Of a stretch of DNA of 64,000 nucleotides, positions 51,155 through 59,877 are shown piece by piece; the stretch's first letter is position 1, and the number at the start of each line of letters is the position of its first letter. The translations under genes were made by a program, and so were the position numbers. Source of the stretch: Chromatiaceae bacterium (GTDB taxonomy: Bacteria > Pseudomonadota > Gammaproteobacteria > Chromatiales > Chromatiaceae); the NCBI GenBank assembly GCA_025458165.1, contig JALOTB010000009.1, positions 52,105 to 116,104 of the forward strand, in the 5' to 3' direction. The notes under the pieces are model-generated. The model was not told the DNA's origin and made no database searches. It worked only from the letters and a program-made list of their open reading frames with translations.

Positions 51155-51957
51155 GCCGGGTCCTCGGCGGGGTCGAGTGCGAAGAGCCGGTTAGGGGTGA
51201 GCTGGCCCGAGCCGGTGCGGCGCGCTCGTTTGAGGCCCTCCCAGGTGTAGGCCTGGGCCTCGGCAACCGCCGGCACCAGGCTGGCGCCGAGCGCAAGTCG
51301 CGCGGCGATCGCGCTCGCGAGCGTGCAGCCGGAGCCGTGGTACTCGCCGGGGAGGCGCGGCCAGCTCCACTCCTGGTGACTCCCATCGCGACCGTAGAGC
51401 CGGTTGATTACCTTGTCTCCAGGGGCATGGGTGCCGGTGATCAGCACCCACTGGCAGCCGGTGGCGAGCAGGCGCTGGGCGCAGGCATCGGGTGCGCTGG
51501 CGCTGGCGAGGGTCTGCGCTTCGGGGAGGTTGGGCGTGATCAGGGTGCAGCGCGGAATGAGATTTTGCCGCATCTGGTTGAGGAGTGCGGCGTCGGTGAC
51601 CGGGTCCCCGGCGCTGCTCGCGAGCACCGGGTCGAGCACCATCGGCAGCTCCGGGCGGTCGCTGGCGATCGCTGTCATCACCCGCACGATGCGGGAGCTG
51701 CCGATCAGACCGACCTTGACCGCGCGCACCGGGCTGTCGGCGAGGATCAGCCGGCACTGGGCCTCGACCTGCTCGGGTGGTTGGGGCCAGAGTGCCCGTA
51801 GCCGGTGGCTGTCCTGGGCGGTGAGGGCGGTGACCACGCAGCAGGCGTGCACCCCCGCCGCGCGCGCCGCCTCGGCGTCGGCCTGGATGCCGGCGCCACC
51901 GCTGGGGTCTTGTCCGCCGAGACAGAGTAGGACGGGGGATTCGGGGGGGCTGCTCAT
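51151..51957 (-). CDS. thiD: HMP/HMP-phosphate kinase
   Basis: Ribokinase-like kinase that phosphorylates hydroxymethylpyrimidine twice for thiamine synthesis. The 268-residue protein has GGQDPSGGAGIQAD, VKVGLIGSS, VLDPVLASSAGDP, LITPNLPEA and the anion hole YHGSGCTLASAIAA with the catalytic base region. It starts the thiD-thiE-hemL unit, divergent from rubredoxin across a 192-base gap that should hold both promoters. Confidence 0.95.
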   Translation of the reverse strand: MSSPPESPVLLCLGGQDPSGGAGIQADAEAARAAGVHACCVVTALTAQDSHRLRALWPQPPEQVEAQCRLILADSPVRAVKVGLIGSSRIVRVMTAIASDRPELPMVLDPVLASSAGDPVTDAALLNQMRQNLIPRCTLITPNLPEAQTLASASAPDACAQRLLATGCQWVLITGTHAPGDKVINRLYGRDGSHQEWSWPRLPGEYHGSGCTLASAIAARLALGASLVPAVAEAQAYTWEGLKRARRTGSGQLTPNRLFALDPAEDPA

Positions 51958-52149
51958 CGTTGATCGGACCTGGGGGCTGTGGGGAGCCGTGCTCGCCGCG
52001 GCATCGCGGGGGCGGCCGGAGTTGAAAAAGGGGGTAAAAAACCCGACTGTCCGCGCGGATCAAGGATACCCCTCGACCTCCCGCGCCTGGGCCCGAGCGG
52101 TTATCTCGTGAGCCGACAACGACAACCTCGAGCCCCTTCGGATCTTTTC

Positions 52150-52314
52150 ATGAAGACGTACATGTGTGTGATCTGCGGTTTTATCTACGACGAGGCACAG
52201 GGCCTGCCGGAAGAGGGCATACCTCCGGGGACGCGGTGGGATGACGTGCCGATGAACTGGAAATGCCCCGAATGCGGCGCCGGCAAGGAAGACTTCGAGA
52301 TGGTCGAGATCTAG
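52150..52314 (+). CDS. rubA: rubredoxin
   Basis: A 54-residue iron-sulfur electron carrier. The single iron is held by Cys6 and Cys9 (MCVICG) and Cys39 and Cys42 (KCPECG); [19 protein letters not shown] and the aromatic core residues are as in typical rubredoxins. ATG at 52150 gives normal length. It is upstream of the DUF5063 gene. Confidence 0.97.
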   Translation: MKTYMCVICGFIYDEAQGLPEEGIPPGTRWDDVPMNWKCPECGAGKEDFEMVEI

Positions 52315-52404
52315 CCGCGATCCATCGTCCACCGCATCCGGTATCCCGCGTAAACTGAACTACACTGACTGGTGTTGGTTACCGATACCGATGCCAGCCC
52401 CACC

Positions 52405-52878
52405 ATGAGCCGTACCCTCTCCGAGATCGTCGAGCTGGCCCGCCACTATTGTGCCCTGATCGAGTCCAACGCGGCGGGTGGCAATTCCTGGTTGTTCCAG
52501 GTGGCCGAGCTGTTGCCGCGTCTGCATGCCGGGATCAGCTCGCTCGATGGGCTGCGTTACGACGCGGAGGTCAGCCTGGCGCCGGACCTCGATGCGCGCT
52601 TCGAGCTGTTCACCCGGCTGCGGGAGGCCTTGGGCGAGCGCGATGCGTACTGGATGGAGTTCGACCGCCTAGGCGACTGTGGCGCGATGACCGGCAGCCT
52701 CGCCGACGACCTGACCGACATCTACTGCGAGCTGAGGCACGGTCTCGACCTAATCGACGAGGAGCCGGCGCGGGCCGTTCAGGACTGGCTGACTGGCTTC
52801 GACAACCATTGGGGTCAACATCTGGTCGACGCCCAACGCCATCTCTCGGCACTGGCCTCGCAGGATCGACTGGCCTGA
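52405..52878 (+). CDS. DUF5063-like protein
   Basis: A 157-residue helical protein that seems to match DUF5063: IVELARHYCALIES, WLFQVAELLPRLHAGI, ELFTRLREALGERDAYWMEFD, DDLTDIYCELRHGLDLI and AVQDWLTGFDNHWGQHLVDAQRHL. Function unknown. ATG 52405 is preferred; GTG at 52372 would add 11 residues. It is followed by the tRNA-Met gene. Confidence 0.72.
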   Translation: MSRTLSEIVELARHYCALIESNAAGGNSWLFQVAELLPRLHAGISSLDGLRYDAEVSLAPDLDARFELFTRLREALGERDAYWMEFDRLGDCGAMTGSLADDLTDIYCELRHGLDLIDEEPARAVQDWLTGFDNHWGQHLVDAQRHLSALASQDRLA

Positions 52879-52939
52879 GCGCCGGCCGCGCGCGCCTTGA
52901 CGCCCCGCCCCGCTACCGCTACCCTCTGCGTCCCTTTCC

Positions 52940-53016
52940 GGCTACGTAGCTCAGTTGGTTAGAGCGCAGCACTCATAATGCTGATGTCGGTGGTTCAACT
53001 CCACCCGTAGCCACCA
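52940..53016 (+). tRNA. tRNA-Met (CAT), integration site
   Basis: A 77-base cloverleaf. The acceptor stem GGCTACG pairs with CGTAGCC and CCA is encoded. D-loop TAGCTCAGTTGGTTAGAGC, anticodon loop CTCATAA, T-loop GTTCAACTC. It closely resembles E. coli elongator tRNA-Met. The 3' part from 52970 is repeated at 63222, marking insertion of a mobile element at the 3' end. Confidence 0.95.
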
Positions 53017-53033
53017 GAAAATCTAAGAGAAAC

Positions 53034-53058
53034 AGCCGCCTAGAGCGGCTTTATTTTT
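53034..53058 (+). terminator. rho-independent terminator after tRNA-Met
   Basis: AGCCGC and GCGGCT arms (53034-53039, 53045-53050) around CTAGA, followed by TTATTTTT. A near-copy follows the tRNA fragment at the right end of the element (63286-63310). Confidence 0.85.
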
Positions 53059-53088
53059 GCCCGGGCGGTGGGGGTTGGGCGCGTTTCC

Positions 53089-53112
53089 TTCCTGGCTACT
53101 TCCTGGCTACCG
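53089..53112 (+). repeat. TTCCTGGCTAC direct repeats, left end
   Basis: Tandem 11-base units TTCCTGGCTAC-TTCCTGGCTAC near the left end; a matching pair at 63068-63091 lies near the right end in the same orientation. Candidate arm-type integrase binding sites. Confidence 0.6.
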
Positions 53113-53166
53113 CAGACAAACAAAACCCCGCCGAAGCGGGGTCTGTGGTTCACCGGGTGCGGCAGG

Positions 53167-53430
53167 TCAGGCGGGCGGCCGCTCCCTCAGTGCCTTCAAA
53201 TGAGGCAGGTTCCCCTCCTGCTCCATCACCTCGGACGCAAGCGCGCGCGCTCCCTTGAGCAGCGACAGCAAGGCTGTTTCCGCGTATGTCACGGGCAGGC
53301 CGCCGAAGGCTTCGCGCACCGCAGGAAGGTCGTGGACCATTTCATACCGGGCCAGGATCTCGTAGACGCTTAAGGCAATGTCTACTTCGCGGCCGAGGAT
53401 GCCGACGAAGGTCTGCCAGGTCTCTTTCAT
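53167..53430 (-). CDS. small element-encoded protein, unknown
   Basis: An 87-residue, probably helical protein (KETWQTFVGILGREVDIALSVYEIL, LSLLKGARALASEVMEQEG). ATG 53430 is chosen; a longer frame to 53529 includes a proline/arginine-rich leader of shadow-like composition. No family recognised. It is the last gene of the element's minus-strand series, after the capsid-like gene. Confidence 0.5.
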   Translation of the reverse strand: MKETWQTFVGILGREVDIALSVYEILARYEMVHDLPAVREAFGGLPVTYAETALLSLLKGARALASEVMEQEGNLPHLKALRERPPA

Positions 53431-53604
53431 GGTCCCGCTGTGTTGGGTGCGCCGTGCACCCGCCCCCGGATGTAGGCGGGGTCCATTGGCGCGCGTCCGC
53501 CGCGGCGGATGGTGAGGCGTCATGTTCAAACTCGGAGGGGCTAACCTCCGCGGGCGCCGGCCTATGACGCCCCTATCCTCGGCCGGCGCTCGCTCCTATC
53601 GGCG

Positions 53605-54753
53605 CTAGGTCTTGGTGAACTTCGCGACGCCCACGGGTGACAGCACGCGATGTCCGACACTGTGCGTCAGCGGCACGGCGATGCCGGGATACTCGACAAT
53701 CGTCCCGTCCGCGGTCCGCTCGCGGGCCGGCTCGGGTGAGCTCACCGCGATTGCGCTCGAATCGGACCCCGTCAGCACGATACGGCCCAGAGCGGGGAAG
53801 CTCACCGGGTCGGCGACGGCATACCAGCTCGCGTTGCTGGCGAGGAACGGGTTGACCACGATCTTCGGCCGGGCGGTCTCGGGAAGCGTCTGCACCAGGA
53901 TGCTGGCGCCGATCTCGTCATCGGGGTGGATCACCAGGGCGTGACACTTGGCGCAGCTCGCCAGGCCCGATTCGCTCGTCTGCTCGCGCATCGTGGCGAA
54001 GATCACGCCCAGGCCGCTGGCGTCCAGGGTGGCTACGGTGAGGTTCCCGCGGGTGGCGTGGAACAATGCGGTGCCGTCCTCAAGCGCGGCGTTGGCTTCG
54101 AGCAGCGTCGCCAGCGCTTTCATCTCGCTGCGGTGCGCGGCATGGGCGAAGCTGCCGATTGCGCTCGGGATGAAGTTCATGTCGTCATTCGCCAATGCCT
54201 GACGGCTGATGAGCAGCCGGGCGAACAGGCTCCAGAGCTGGACCTTCTCGGCGGATGCGCGCGGCTTGATGGTCCAGAACGCCCCGGTGGTGGCCTTCGA
54301 CGGCGCGGGCAGCTCGCCCAGGTCGACGGTGCTAAACGCCGTCTCGCGGTAGTCGGAAAGCTCCACCCGGGCAGTCACGGCGAGCAGGTCCGGCAGGATC
54401 GCCGAGCGCCGGCTGACCGCCAACGCCTGCATGACCTCGCTGACCACGCTCGGGAAGTCGGCGGTCGCCAGCGCGTTGATGACGGTCGAGAACCCGTCGC
54501 CAGCAGGTTGCACGGGGCGGCCGGTGGCGATCTCTACCGCCGTGCGGGCGGCCTCGATCAGCGAGTAGTTGCCGCTGGTGTCGGCGGCCGGATGCGGATC
54601 GCGGGTCGGCAGGCGGTAGCGGGCGCGCAGCCCGTCGCGCATCGCCTGAACCTGATCGGCGCGGCTCCAGGAGGGGCGGCCATGGCGGGCGGCGGCGAGC
54701 TGGGCCAGCTCGGCTTTCAGCATCTCGTTCTCGGCGCGGTCGGCGTCATTCAT
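53605..54753 (-). CDS. phage major capsid-like protein
   Basis: A 382-residue protein. The N-terminal 60 residues look like a charged scaffold region (DADRAENEMLKAELAQLAAARHG). The rest resembles capsids of the Mu gpT-like or protease-fused type: ELPAPSKATTGAFWTIKP, VQLWSLFARLLISRQALANDDMNFI, IGSFAHAAHRSEMKALATLLEAN, DGTALFHATRGNL and PKIVVNPFLASNASWYAVADP. This similarity is from memory of the family pattern. It is the only virion gene in the element. ATG 54753. Confidence 0.65.
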   Translation of the reverse strand: MNDADRAENEMLKAELAQLAAARHGRPSWSRADQVQAMRDGLRARYRLPTRDPHPAADTSGNYSLIEAARTAVEIATGRPVQPAGDGFSTVINALATADFPSVVSEVMQALAVSRRSAILPDLLAVTARVELSDYRETAFSTVDLGELPAPSKATTGAFWTIKPRASAEKVQLWSLFARLLISRQALANDDMNFIPSAIGSFAHAAHRSEMKALATLLEANAALEDGTALFHATRGNLTVATLDASGLGVIFATMREQTSESGLASCAKCHALVIHPDDEIGASILVQTLPETARPKIVVNPFLASNASWYAVADPVSFPALGRIVLTGSDSSAIAVSSPEPARERTADGTIVEYPGIAVPLTHSVGHRVLSPVGVAKFTKT

Positions 54754-54822
54754 TGCGTGGTTTCCTCGGCGGTGGGGTGGGAGTCTGCGCTGACCATACC
54801 GCCCGAGCACTGACGCCGTGCG

Positions 54823-55116
54823 TCACTCGTCCGACAGCAGCGCGAACAAGCGGCGCTGGGTCCGCGGGAGCTCGGCCGCCGCGATCGCGCCGAGCAGCTC
54901 CTCCAGGCGGGAGCGCGGTGGGCGCCGGGCGAGGCGCAGCGACTCATAGCGCCGGATCTGGCGCGCGATCTCGGCGGCGGCAGTCCAGGCGCTCGGCGCG
55001 GCGATCAGCTCGGCGAGCTCGCCGAGCGCCCGGAGTCCGGCGACCTGGGCCTCGGCGGCGGCGAGGCGGGCGCGGCCCTCGGCGGAGAGGGGCGGAAACT
55101 CGTCAACCTTCGGCAT
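54823..55116 (-). CDS. small element protein, unknown
   Basis: A 97-residue protein, Ala/Arg/Glu-rich and probably all helical (EGRARLAAAEAQVAGLRALGELAELI, RRYESLRLARRPPRSRLEELLGAIAAAEL). It starts at ATG 55116, overlapping the end of the HTH gene by 14 bases, so the two are co-translated. Position between a small-terminase-like protein and the capsid-like gene suggests a packaging or assembly role, but no domain supports that. Confidence 0.5.
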   Translation of the reverse strand: MPKVDEFPPLSAEGRARLAAAEAQVAGLRALGELAELIAAPSAWTAAAEIARQIRRYESLRLARRPPRSRLEELLGAIAAAELPRTQRRLFALLSDE

Positions 55117-55465
55117 CAACCTTTGAGCGCCCCAGGGTGCCGACGCCGACCAGGCGCAGGATGGCCAGCGCGGCGCGCAGCCGGGTGTTCTGGTCGTACT
55201 TGAACGCGAGACTCTGCTCGATCTCTGAGACGGCTTGATCGACCAGCGCCTCCAGGCGAGACAGGGCGCGGGCCTGGGCCTGCCCAGCAAGCGCTTGAAT
55301 CGCCGCCCGGTAGGCCGGCTTCTTGCCCCAGCGGCTTACGGTCTCGGCAGCGACCCCGAGGTGCTCGGCGATGTCCGTCTGGCGCCACCCGGAGGCAGCC
55401 AGTCGGGCGCCCTCGCGTTGCTGGTTGGTCAATCCGTCAGACAGTTGGATCGGTTCGGCCTTCAT
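55103..55465 (-). CDS. HTH protein resembling a small terminase subunit
   Basis: A 120-residue protein with an N-terminal helix-turn-helix (LTNQQREGARLAASGWRQTDIAEHLGVAAETVSRW) like the phBC6A51-type HTH domain of phage small terminases, then a helical C-terminus (QALAGQAQARALSRLEALVDQAVSEIEQ). It may bind packaging sites on satellite DNA; a plain regulator is also possible. A gap of 174 bases without a gene (55466-55639) precedes it and may hold its promoter. Confidence 0.6.
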   Translation of the reverse strand: MKAEPIQLSDGLTNQQREGARLAASGWRQTDIAEHLGVAAETVSRWGKKPAYRAAIQALAGQAQARALSRLEALVDQAVSEIEQSLAFKYDQNTRLRAALAILRLVGVGTLGRSKVDAEG

Positions 55466-55639
55466 CAGAAATCCTCATGTTGTCAACCATCTTCGAAGAG
55501 CAGTCGCTAGCGGAAGATCGCGCGCTTGCCACCCGCACGGGTTGGCCCGTCCCAGGACCCGGGTCCTTGCCGACGGCCTGCCTCGCGGCGCGAAACGGCG
55601 CGGAAATCCGCTAGCGTCTTGCGCCGCCACATAGGCAAC

Positions 55640-56074
55640 TCATGCAACTGCACTGGCACGTTTCCTGCATATGCGCTGGCTTGCCGGTTGCACTTGAGGC
55701 GTCGCCTCGGTTGCATGCAACAGGGCGATGAACCCCTCGAGGCTGAGGTCGACCGTCAGCTCGCCGGGCAGGTCCTGGCGCAGGGCAGCCATGGGCACCC
55801 GCACCGACCAAGGCTGTCTGTCCTGCCGGTAGGCCAGCGCTGGGGTCAGACCCGCTTGGGCAGCCTGTCGGACGGCTTGCTGCCACCAGGCGGTGACCTT
55901 GGCCTCGGTGACCCGCTGCGAGCGCTTGACCTCGACCCCGTAGCCGCCGACCTCCATGTCGTGACCACCGTCGCGGGTCTGCTGTAAGTTCCTGCTCACC
56001 TCGATGCCGAGCGCTTCCCGCAGCGCGCGCGCCAGCTCCCGTTCGCCGTCGGCCCCTTTGCGCCGGGAGTTCAC
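55640..56074 (-). CDS. PD-(D/E)XK nuclease, resolvase-like
   Basis: A 144-residue nuclease. Features: RRKGADGERELARALREALG (helix with Glu), GGHDMEVGGYGVEVKRSQ (Asp and E-x-K catalytic set) and AWWQQAVRQA. This arrangement resembles Holliday-junction resolvase-like nucleases of phages. GTG 56074 overlaps the helicase stop (GTGA). The C-terminal 25 residues show no similarity. Confidence 0.7.
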   Translation of the reverse strand: MNSRRKGADGERELARALREALGIEVSRNLQQTRDGGHDMEVGGYGVEVKRSQRVTEAKVTAWWQQAVRQAAQAGLTPALAYRQDRQPWSVRVPMAALRQDLPGELTVDLSLEGFIALLHATEATPQVQPASQRICRKRASAVA

Positions 56075-57585
56075 GCGTACCTCCTGGCCTTCTGCATGGC
56101 CTTGGCGTAGGCAATCTGCCAGCTCTTGACCAGGCGCAGGGTCTCCGCGCTGGGCTCCTCGACGGGCTCCGACTTCCATGCCCAGGGCGCCTTGAAGCCG
56201 TAGGTCTCGCGGAGCTTGATGAAGGCCCAGCCGTCGCTGTAGCCGCGCATCAGGGCCACCGCGCGCAGCTCCAGGTAGAGCTGATGCAGTTGCTCGCGGG
56301 TCTTGCCCTTGTGGGGGCCGGAGGGCTCCTCGGTCAGGTCGCCGGGGACAAAGTCGACGGTGTTGCGCCGGGCGATCTCATGGCCGCACTCCGCGCACAC
56401 CCGTTGCCCTGGGGCCATCAGCGCCGAGCAGGCGGGGCAGGGGAAGTAGTCGGTCGTGTCGCCGGTGCGCTTGGCCTTGTCGGCGGTCTTGTCCAGGAGG
56501 TCGAGCGGTGGCGGGTCGAACTCCTCCACCTTGCCATGCCGGACCACGTTGGCGGCGTGGTCGAGCACGATGCAGTCGCCCTTGTCCGGGTGGGTGCGCA
56601 TGACCCGTCCGATCTGCTGGATGTGCATGATCCTCGATAGGGTCGGTCTCGCGAGGATGGCGCAGGAGGCGACGGGCTCGTCGAAGCCGACGGCCAGCAC
56701 GACGATGGAGCACAGGACCTTAGTCTGACCCCGTCGGAACCGGGCGAAGATCGCCGAGCGCTCCTCCTCGGTGGTGTGCATGTCGATGTGTTCGGCGGCG
56801 ATGCCGGCGGCGAGGAAGGCCCCGCAGGTCTCCTTGCTGTGCGCGATGTCGACGGCGAAGACGATGGTCGGCCGGCCCTGGGCCTTCTGCTGCCAGGTGC
56901 TGACCAGGTCGCCGATGATGGTGCGCTTGCGCATCAGCGCCGACAGATCCTTGGTGACATAGTCGCCGGTCGAGCTGACGCCGACGCCGTCGAGGCCGCG
57001 CTTGAGGTCGACCGTGTGCGGCAGGAAGTAGCGGGGACGGACCAGGTGACCGGCGCCGATCAGGTGCTCGTAGGACGGCCCCTTGACCAGGGTCTCGTAG
57101 GTCAGCCCCAAGCCCTCGCGCAGCGGCGTTGCCGTCAGTCCGAGCACCCGCGCATGCGGCAGGTGGTCGAGCAGGGCGGTATGGTGGTCGAAGCGGATAT
57201 GCGCCTCGTCGACGCAGATCAGGCTGACCCGCTCCAGCACGGCGCGGACCTCGGGGTGCTCCCAGCGCGAGCGCAGCGACTGGATGGACGCCACCACGGC
57301 GGGCTCGTAGCCGCGCACAAAGGTGTCCTCGCCCCGGATCAGACCCGTCAGCATGCCGTACTTGGTGCTGTAGCGGGCCTGGGCCTGGGCGGCGAGGGTC
57401 TTGCGCTCAACGACGAACAGGGTGCAGCCGCCGGACTCGGCCTCGGCCTGGGCGAGGTGAACCGACACCTCGGTCTTGCCCCCGCCGGTCGGCAGCCACC
57501 CGCACACCGAGCGGTAGGTGGTCCAGGCCGCGCGGATGCCGTCGACGAACTCGGCCTGGTAGTCGCGGAGGATCAGCTCAGCCAT
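56071..57585 (-). CDS. superfamily 2 DEAD/DEAH-box helicase
   Basis: A 504-residue helicase. Motif I PTGGGKTE, Ia region VVERKTLAAQAQ, II DEAH, III TATPLREG, IV region IVFAVDIAHSK, V AVGFDEP and VI QQIGRVMR are all present. A C-terminal zinc-finger-like CPAC..CAECG follows at about residues 390-415. It likely unwinds DNA for replication of the element together with the primase, which it overlaps by eight bases. ATG 57585. Confidence 0.92.
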   Translation of the reverse strand: MAELILRDYQAEFVDGIRAAWTTYRSVCGWLPTGGGKTEVSVHLAQAEAESGGCTLFVVERKTLAAQAQARYSTKYGMLTGLIRGEDTFVRGYEPAVVASIQSLRSRWEHPEVRAVLERVSLICVDEAHIRFDHHTALLDHLPHARVLGLTATPLREGLGLTYETLVKGPSYEHLIGAGHLVRPRYFLPHTVDLKRGLDGVGVSSTGDYVTKDLSALMRKRTIIGDLVSTWQQKAQGRPTIVFAVDIAHSKETCGAFLAAGIAAEHIDMHTTEEERSAIFARFRRGQTKVLCSIVVLAVGFDEPVASCAILARPTLSRIMHIQQIGRVMRTHPDKGDCIVLDHAANVVRHGKVEEFDPPPLDLLDKTADKAKRTGDTTDYFPCPACSALMAPGQRVCAECGHEIARRNTVDFVPGDLTEEPSGPHKGKTREQLHQLYLELRAVALMRGYSDGWAFIKLRETYGFKAPWAWKSEPVEEPSAETLRLVKSWQIAYAKAMQKARRYA

Positions 57586-58618
57586 GGCGCAGGCCCTCCC
57601 AGGCGCGGGCGCAGAACTGGTCCGCATCGCCCCAGAGTGCGAGCACGTCGCGCAGGGTGCGCCCCTGGCAATGGGCATGGCTGCAGTGAAAGGTCGGCCA
57701 CCCGGAGGAGCCGGTCTCCCAGATCACCGTCGCGGTGCTCATGGCCCCGTCGCGGGTCGAGTGCTCGCCGTCCCAGGGGCAGGCCACCGCATGGCGCCCG
57801 TCGCCGAGCTCGCGGCGGTAGTGCCCATGCGCCCGGAACCAGCGCACCGCGTCGAGCGTGCTGTAGTCGCCCCCACCGCGGCGCAGCGGGACCACGTTGT
57901 CGCCGCGTAGGACGGGCTGTGAGCGCTCCGCGGGTCGATCCCAGTAGTCGACTACCCGCGCGATCTGCGCGACCGTCACGACCTGCCAGGGGCTTGGCAG
58001 GAGCACTTGCGAGCGCCGGTGCGGCCGGCTGATGCTGGCCTCGCCCTTGCGGTTGATGGTGCCGTAGGCGCGCCAGATCCGGGCCGGGTTGCGGACGCTG
58101 GTGTCGAAGGTCACGCCGTCGAGGTCGCCCAAGACGCGGCGAGCACCCGCGTAGATCACACTGACCGCATGCCCCCAGGCTTCATCGGCCTCGACGCAGA
58201 CGCGGTAGACGCAATGCGCGCCATTGCCGGACAGGCCGAGCGCCGGCAGGGGCCAGCCGAAGCCCTGCATCAGGGTGACGAACCGGCCGCGGGCGTCGAC
58301 CGCACGACGCAGCTCCTCGTGGGTGCTCGGGGTATCGACCGGTCGGATGGGGTCGAAGTCGAACGGCAGCCGGGTGATGGTGCCGATGTCGGCATCCTTG
58401 AGCGCGCCGGCCTGCATGTCGTTGGTGGCGGTGCGCCCGGCAGGACGGTTCAGCGAGGTGTAGAGCGCTCCGACGCCAGCCCGATGGCGCAGGGTGTCGA
58501 GCAGGGAATCCAGGTCGTTGAACAGGCCGCTAAGCCAGCGCTTGCCGGTGTTGTGCCGGATCTCGACCAGGCGGGCGTCGCGGAGCAGGGTGGCATACCA
58601 GTCGCGAGCCGGGTTCAT
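57578..58618 (-). CDS. phage-type primase-like protein
   Basis: A 346-residue protein. The N-terminal half resembles an archaeo-eukaryotic-type primase core: GVGALYTSLNRPAGR, ITRLPFDFDPIRP with a D-x-D pair, LGLSGNGAHCVYRV with the conserved Ser-x-Asn-Gly-x-His, and FDTSVRNPARIWRAYGT. The C-terminal part has CPWDGEHS and FHCSHAHCQGRTL, a possible zinc site. With the adjacent helicase it forms the replication module. Overlaps DUF1376 gene by four bases. Confidence 0.75.
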   Translation of the reverse strand: MNPARDWYATLLRDARLVEIRHNTGKRWLSGLFNDLDSLLDTLRHRAGVGALYTSLNRPAGRTATNDMQAGALKDADIGTITRLPFDFDPIRPVDTPSTHEELRRAVDARGRFVTLMQGFGWPLPALGLSGNGAHCVYRVCVEADEAWGHAVSVIYAGARRVLGDLDGVTFDTSVRNPARIWRAYGTINRKGEASISRPHRRSQVLLPSPWQVVTVAQIARVVDYWDRPAERSQPVLRGDNVVPLRRGGGDYSTLDAVRWFRAHGHYRRELGDGRHAVACPWDGEHSTRDGAMSTATVIWETGSSGWPTFHCSHAHCQGRTLRDVLALWGDADQFCARAWEGLRHG

Positions 58619-59223
58619 GGCTTGCCCCCGCGAAGCATTTGCTTCGTTTTTTCGCCGCCGCCGGGGGCAATACTGGCCCTAGTGGTATCCCTTACGACTT
58701 GGTAGTTTCTATCTGTACCTGTATCTGCTTGAGAAGGTGCTTCGTTTTTCGCAAGCATTTGCTTCGAGCATGTGCTTGGCGGAACCGAAGCATTTGCTCG
58801 CCGTCGCTGACCGCTGACCAGGCCACCGATGCGCCCGGCCTGCCGGCGCTTCTCCACGGTCTCCTGCGCCCGGTCGAGGGCCTCGCGGTAGATCACGGGC
58901 TCCCACCCGTGCGGGGTCTCGGCGAAGAAGGCGAGCACCGCCTCGCTATGCCGTCGCCACTCCGTTGCCGACACCCGGGCGATGCGGGCGAGCTTCACGT
59001 CGCTCGCCGGCAGCGGTGCCGCCGTGAGCCAGTAGTGCTTGACCAGCCGCAGGAAAACCAGGTGCTCGACCTCGCTCAGGGCGTTGTCTTTCACCTCGAA
59101 GTCCGACAGGTCCAGCGGCAGGAACTGGTTGAGCCTTGGGGTATACTTCTCGCCGGTGATGTCTGAACTGGCCTCGTTGCCCATCCCTGGGCGCGGGGCC
59201 TTTTCTTTGGCCCCGTTGGTCAT
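58615..59223 (-). CDS. DUF1376-like protein
   Basis: A 202-residue protein with the DUF1376/YdaU-like block: NQFLPLDLSDFEVKDNALSEVEHLVFLRLVKHYWLTAAPLP then LARIARVSATEWRRH and VLAFFAE. Members are encoded in phage replication regions. Its 3' end is less GC-rich and contains three near-palindromic AAGCATTTGCTTCG-like motifs that appear in the protein as KQML repeats. ATG 59223 overlaps the recT stop. Confidence 0.78.
   Translation of the reverse strand: MTNGAKEKAPRPGMGNEASSDITGEKYTPRLNQFLPLDLSDFEVKDNALSEVEHLVFLRLVKHYWLTAAPLPASDVKLARIARVSATEWRRHSEAVLAFFAETPHGWEPVIYREALDRAQETVEKRRQAGRIGGLVSGQRRRANASVPPSTCSKQMLAKNEAPSQADTGTDRNYQVVRDTTRASIAPGGGEKTKQMLRGGKP
58629..58800. repeat. three GAAGCATTTGCTTC-like motifs
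   Basis: CGAAGCATTTGCTTCG (58631-58646), CGCAAGCATTTGCTTCG (58750-58766) and CGAAGCATTTGCTCG (58786-58800), all within the 3' end of the DUF1376 gene. The first is followed by TTTTTT on the plus strand and looks like a terminator hairpin in that direction. Iteron-like binding sites are possible. Confidence 0.6.
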
Positions 59224-59870
59224 TCCTTGGTCCCTCCCTGCGCCAGCCGCGCCTTGAGGCCGCTCACGCCGCGGGTCGTGACTGCGGTCACGTTGCCGTC
59301 GGCGTCGACCTCGATGTCGCGGGCCTCCTCCACCGTCTGCATGCCGAGCAGGAGGTCCGGGGCGTAGAGGCGCCCGAAGAAGGTCGCCGCCCGGTAGCGG
59401 AGCATCAGCGCGGGCATCGTCTTCCACTTCGAGCCCGGCTTGCCCGACCAGCCCTCGGCCTGGGCCATCTGCATGCTGACCGTCGGGCCTTCGAGCCGCT
59501 CGCCGCTCGCGCGGTCCTCGGCCCAGGCGTAGCAGGTCGCGTTGTCGCCGGTGCCCTCCAGGACGAACCGGAGGGGGGTGAACCTCCCGCAGGCGTTGAG
59601 CGCGGCGATGATGAACTGCGCCGACCAGGTCGGTTTGCCCTGCACAACGTAGAGGTTCTGCATGACGGCCAAGGGACTGGCGCCGGTGCGCTGGGCCAGC
59701 TCCAGGGCGATCAGGGTGTTTGCAAGCCCCTTCTCGCCCCGGAACTGCTGCGGGACCAGGTCGGAGGCGCAGAGCGCCCGGGCCATGCGCTGCGCCAGCT
59801 CGAAGGTGTGCGAGTCGGCGAAGGCGGGAACGGAGGGGGTCTCGTTGGCAATGGTGATATCGGTATTCAT
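59220..59870 (-). CDS. RecT-type single-strand annealing protein
   Basis: A 216-residue phage recombinase: FELAQRMARALCASDLVPQQF, LANTLIALELAQRTGASPLAVMQNLYVVQGKPTWSAQFIIAALNA and YRAATFFGRLYAPDLLLGM, as in RecT-like proteins. It anneals ssDNA produced by the YqaJ exonuclease encoded directly upstream, seven bases away. Confidence 0.88.
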   Translation of the reverse strand: MNTDITIANETPSVPAFADSHTFELAQRMARALCASDLVPQQFRGEKGLANTLIALELAQRTGASPLAVMQNLYVVQGKPTWSAQFIIAALNACGRFTPLRFVLEGTGDNATCYAWAEDRASGERLEGPTVSMQMAQAEGWSGKPGSKWKTMPALMLRYRAATFFGRLYAPDLLLGMQTVEEARDIEVDADGNVTAVTTRGVSGLKARLAQGGTKE

Positions 59871-59877
59871 TGGGGCC

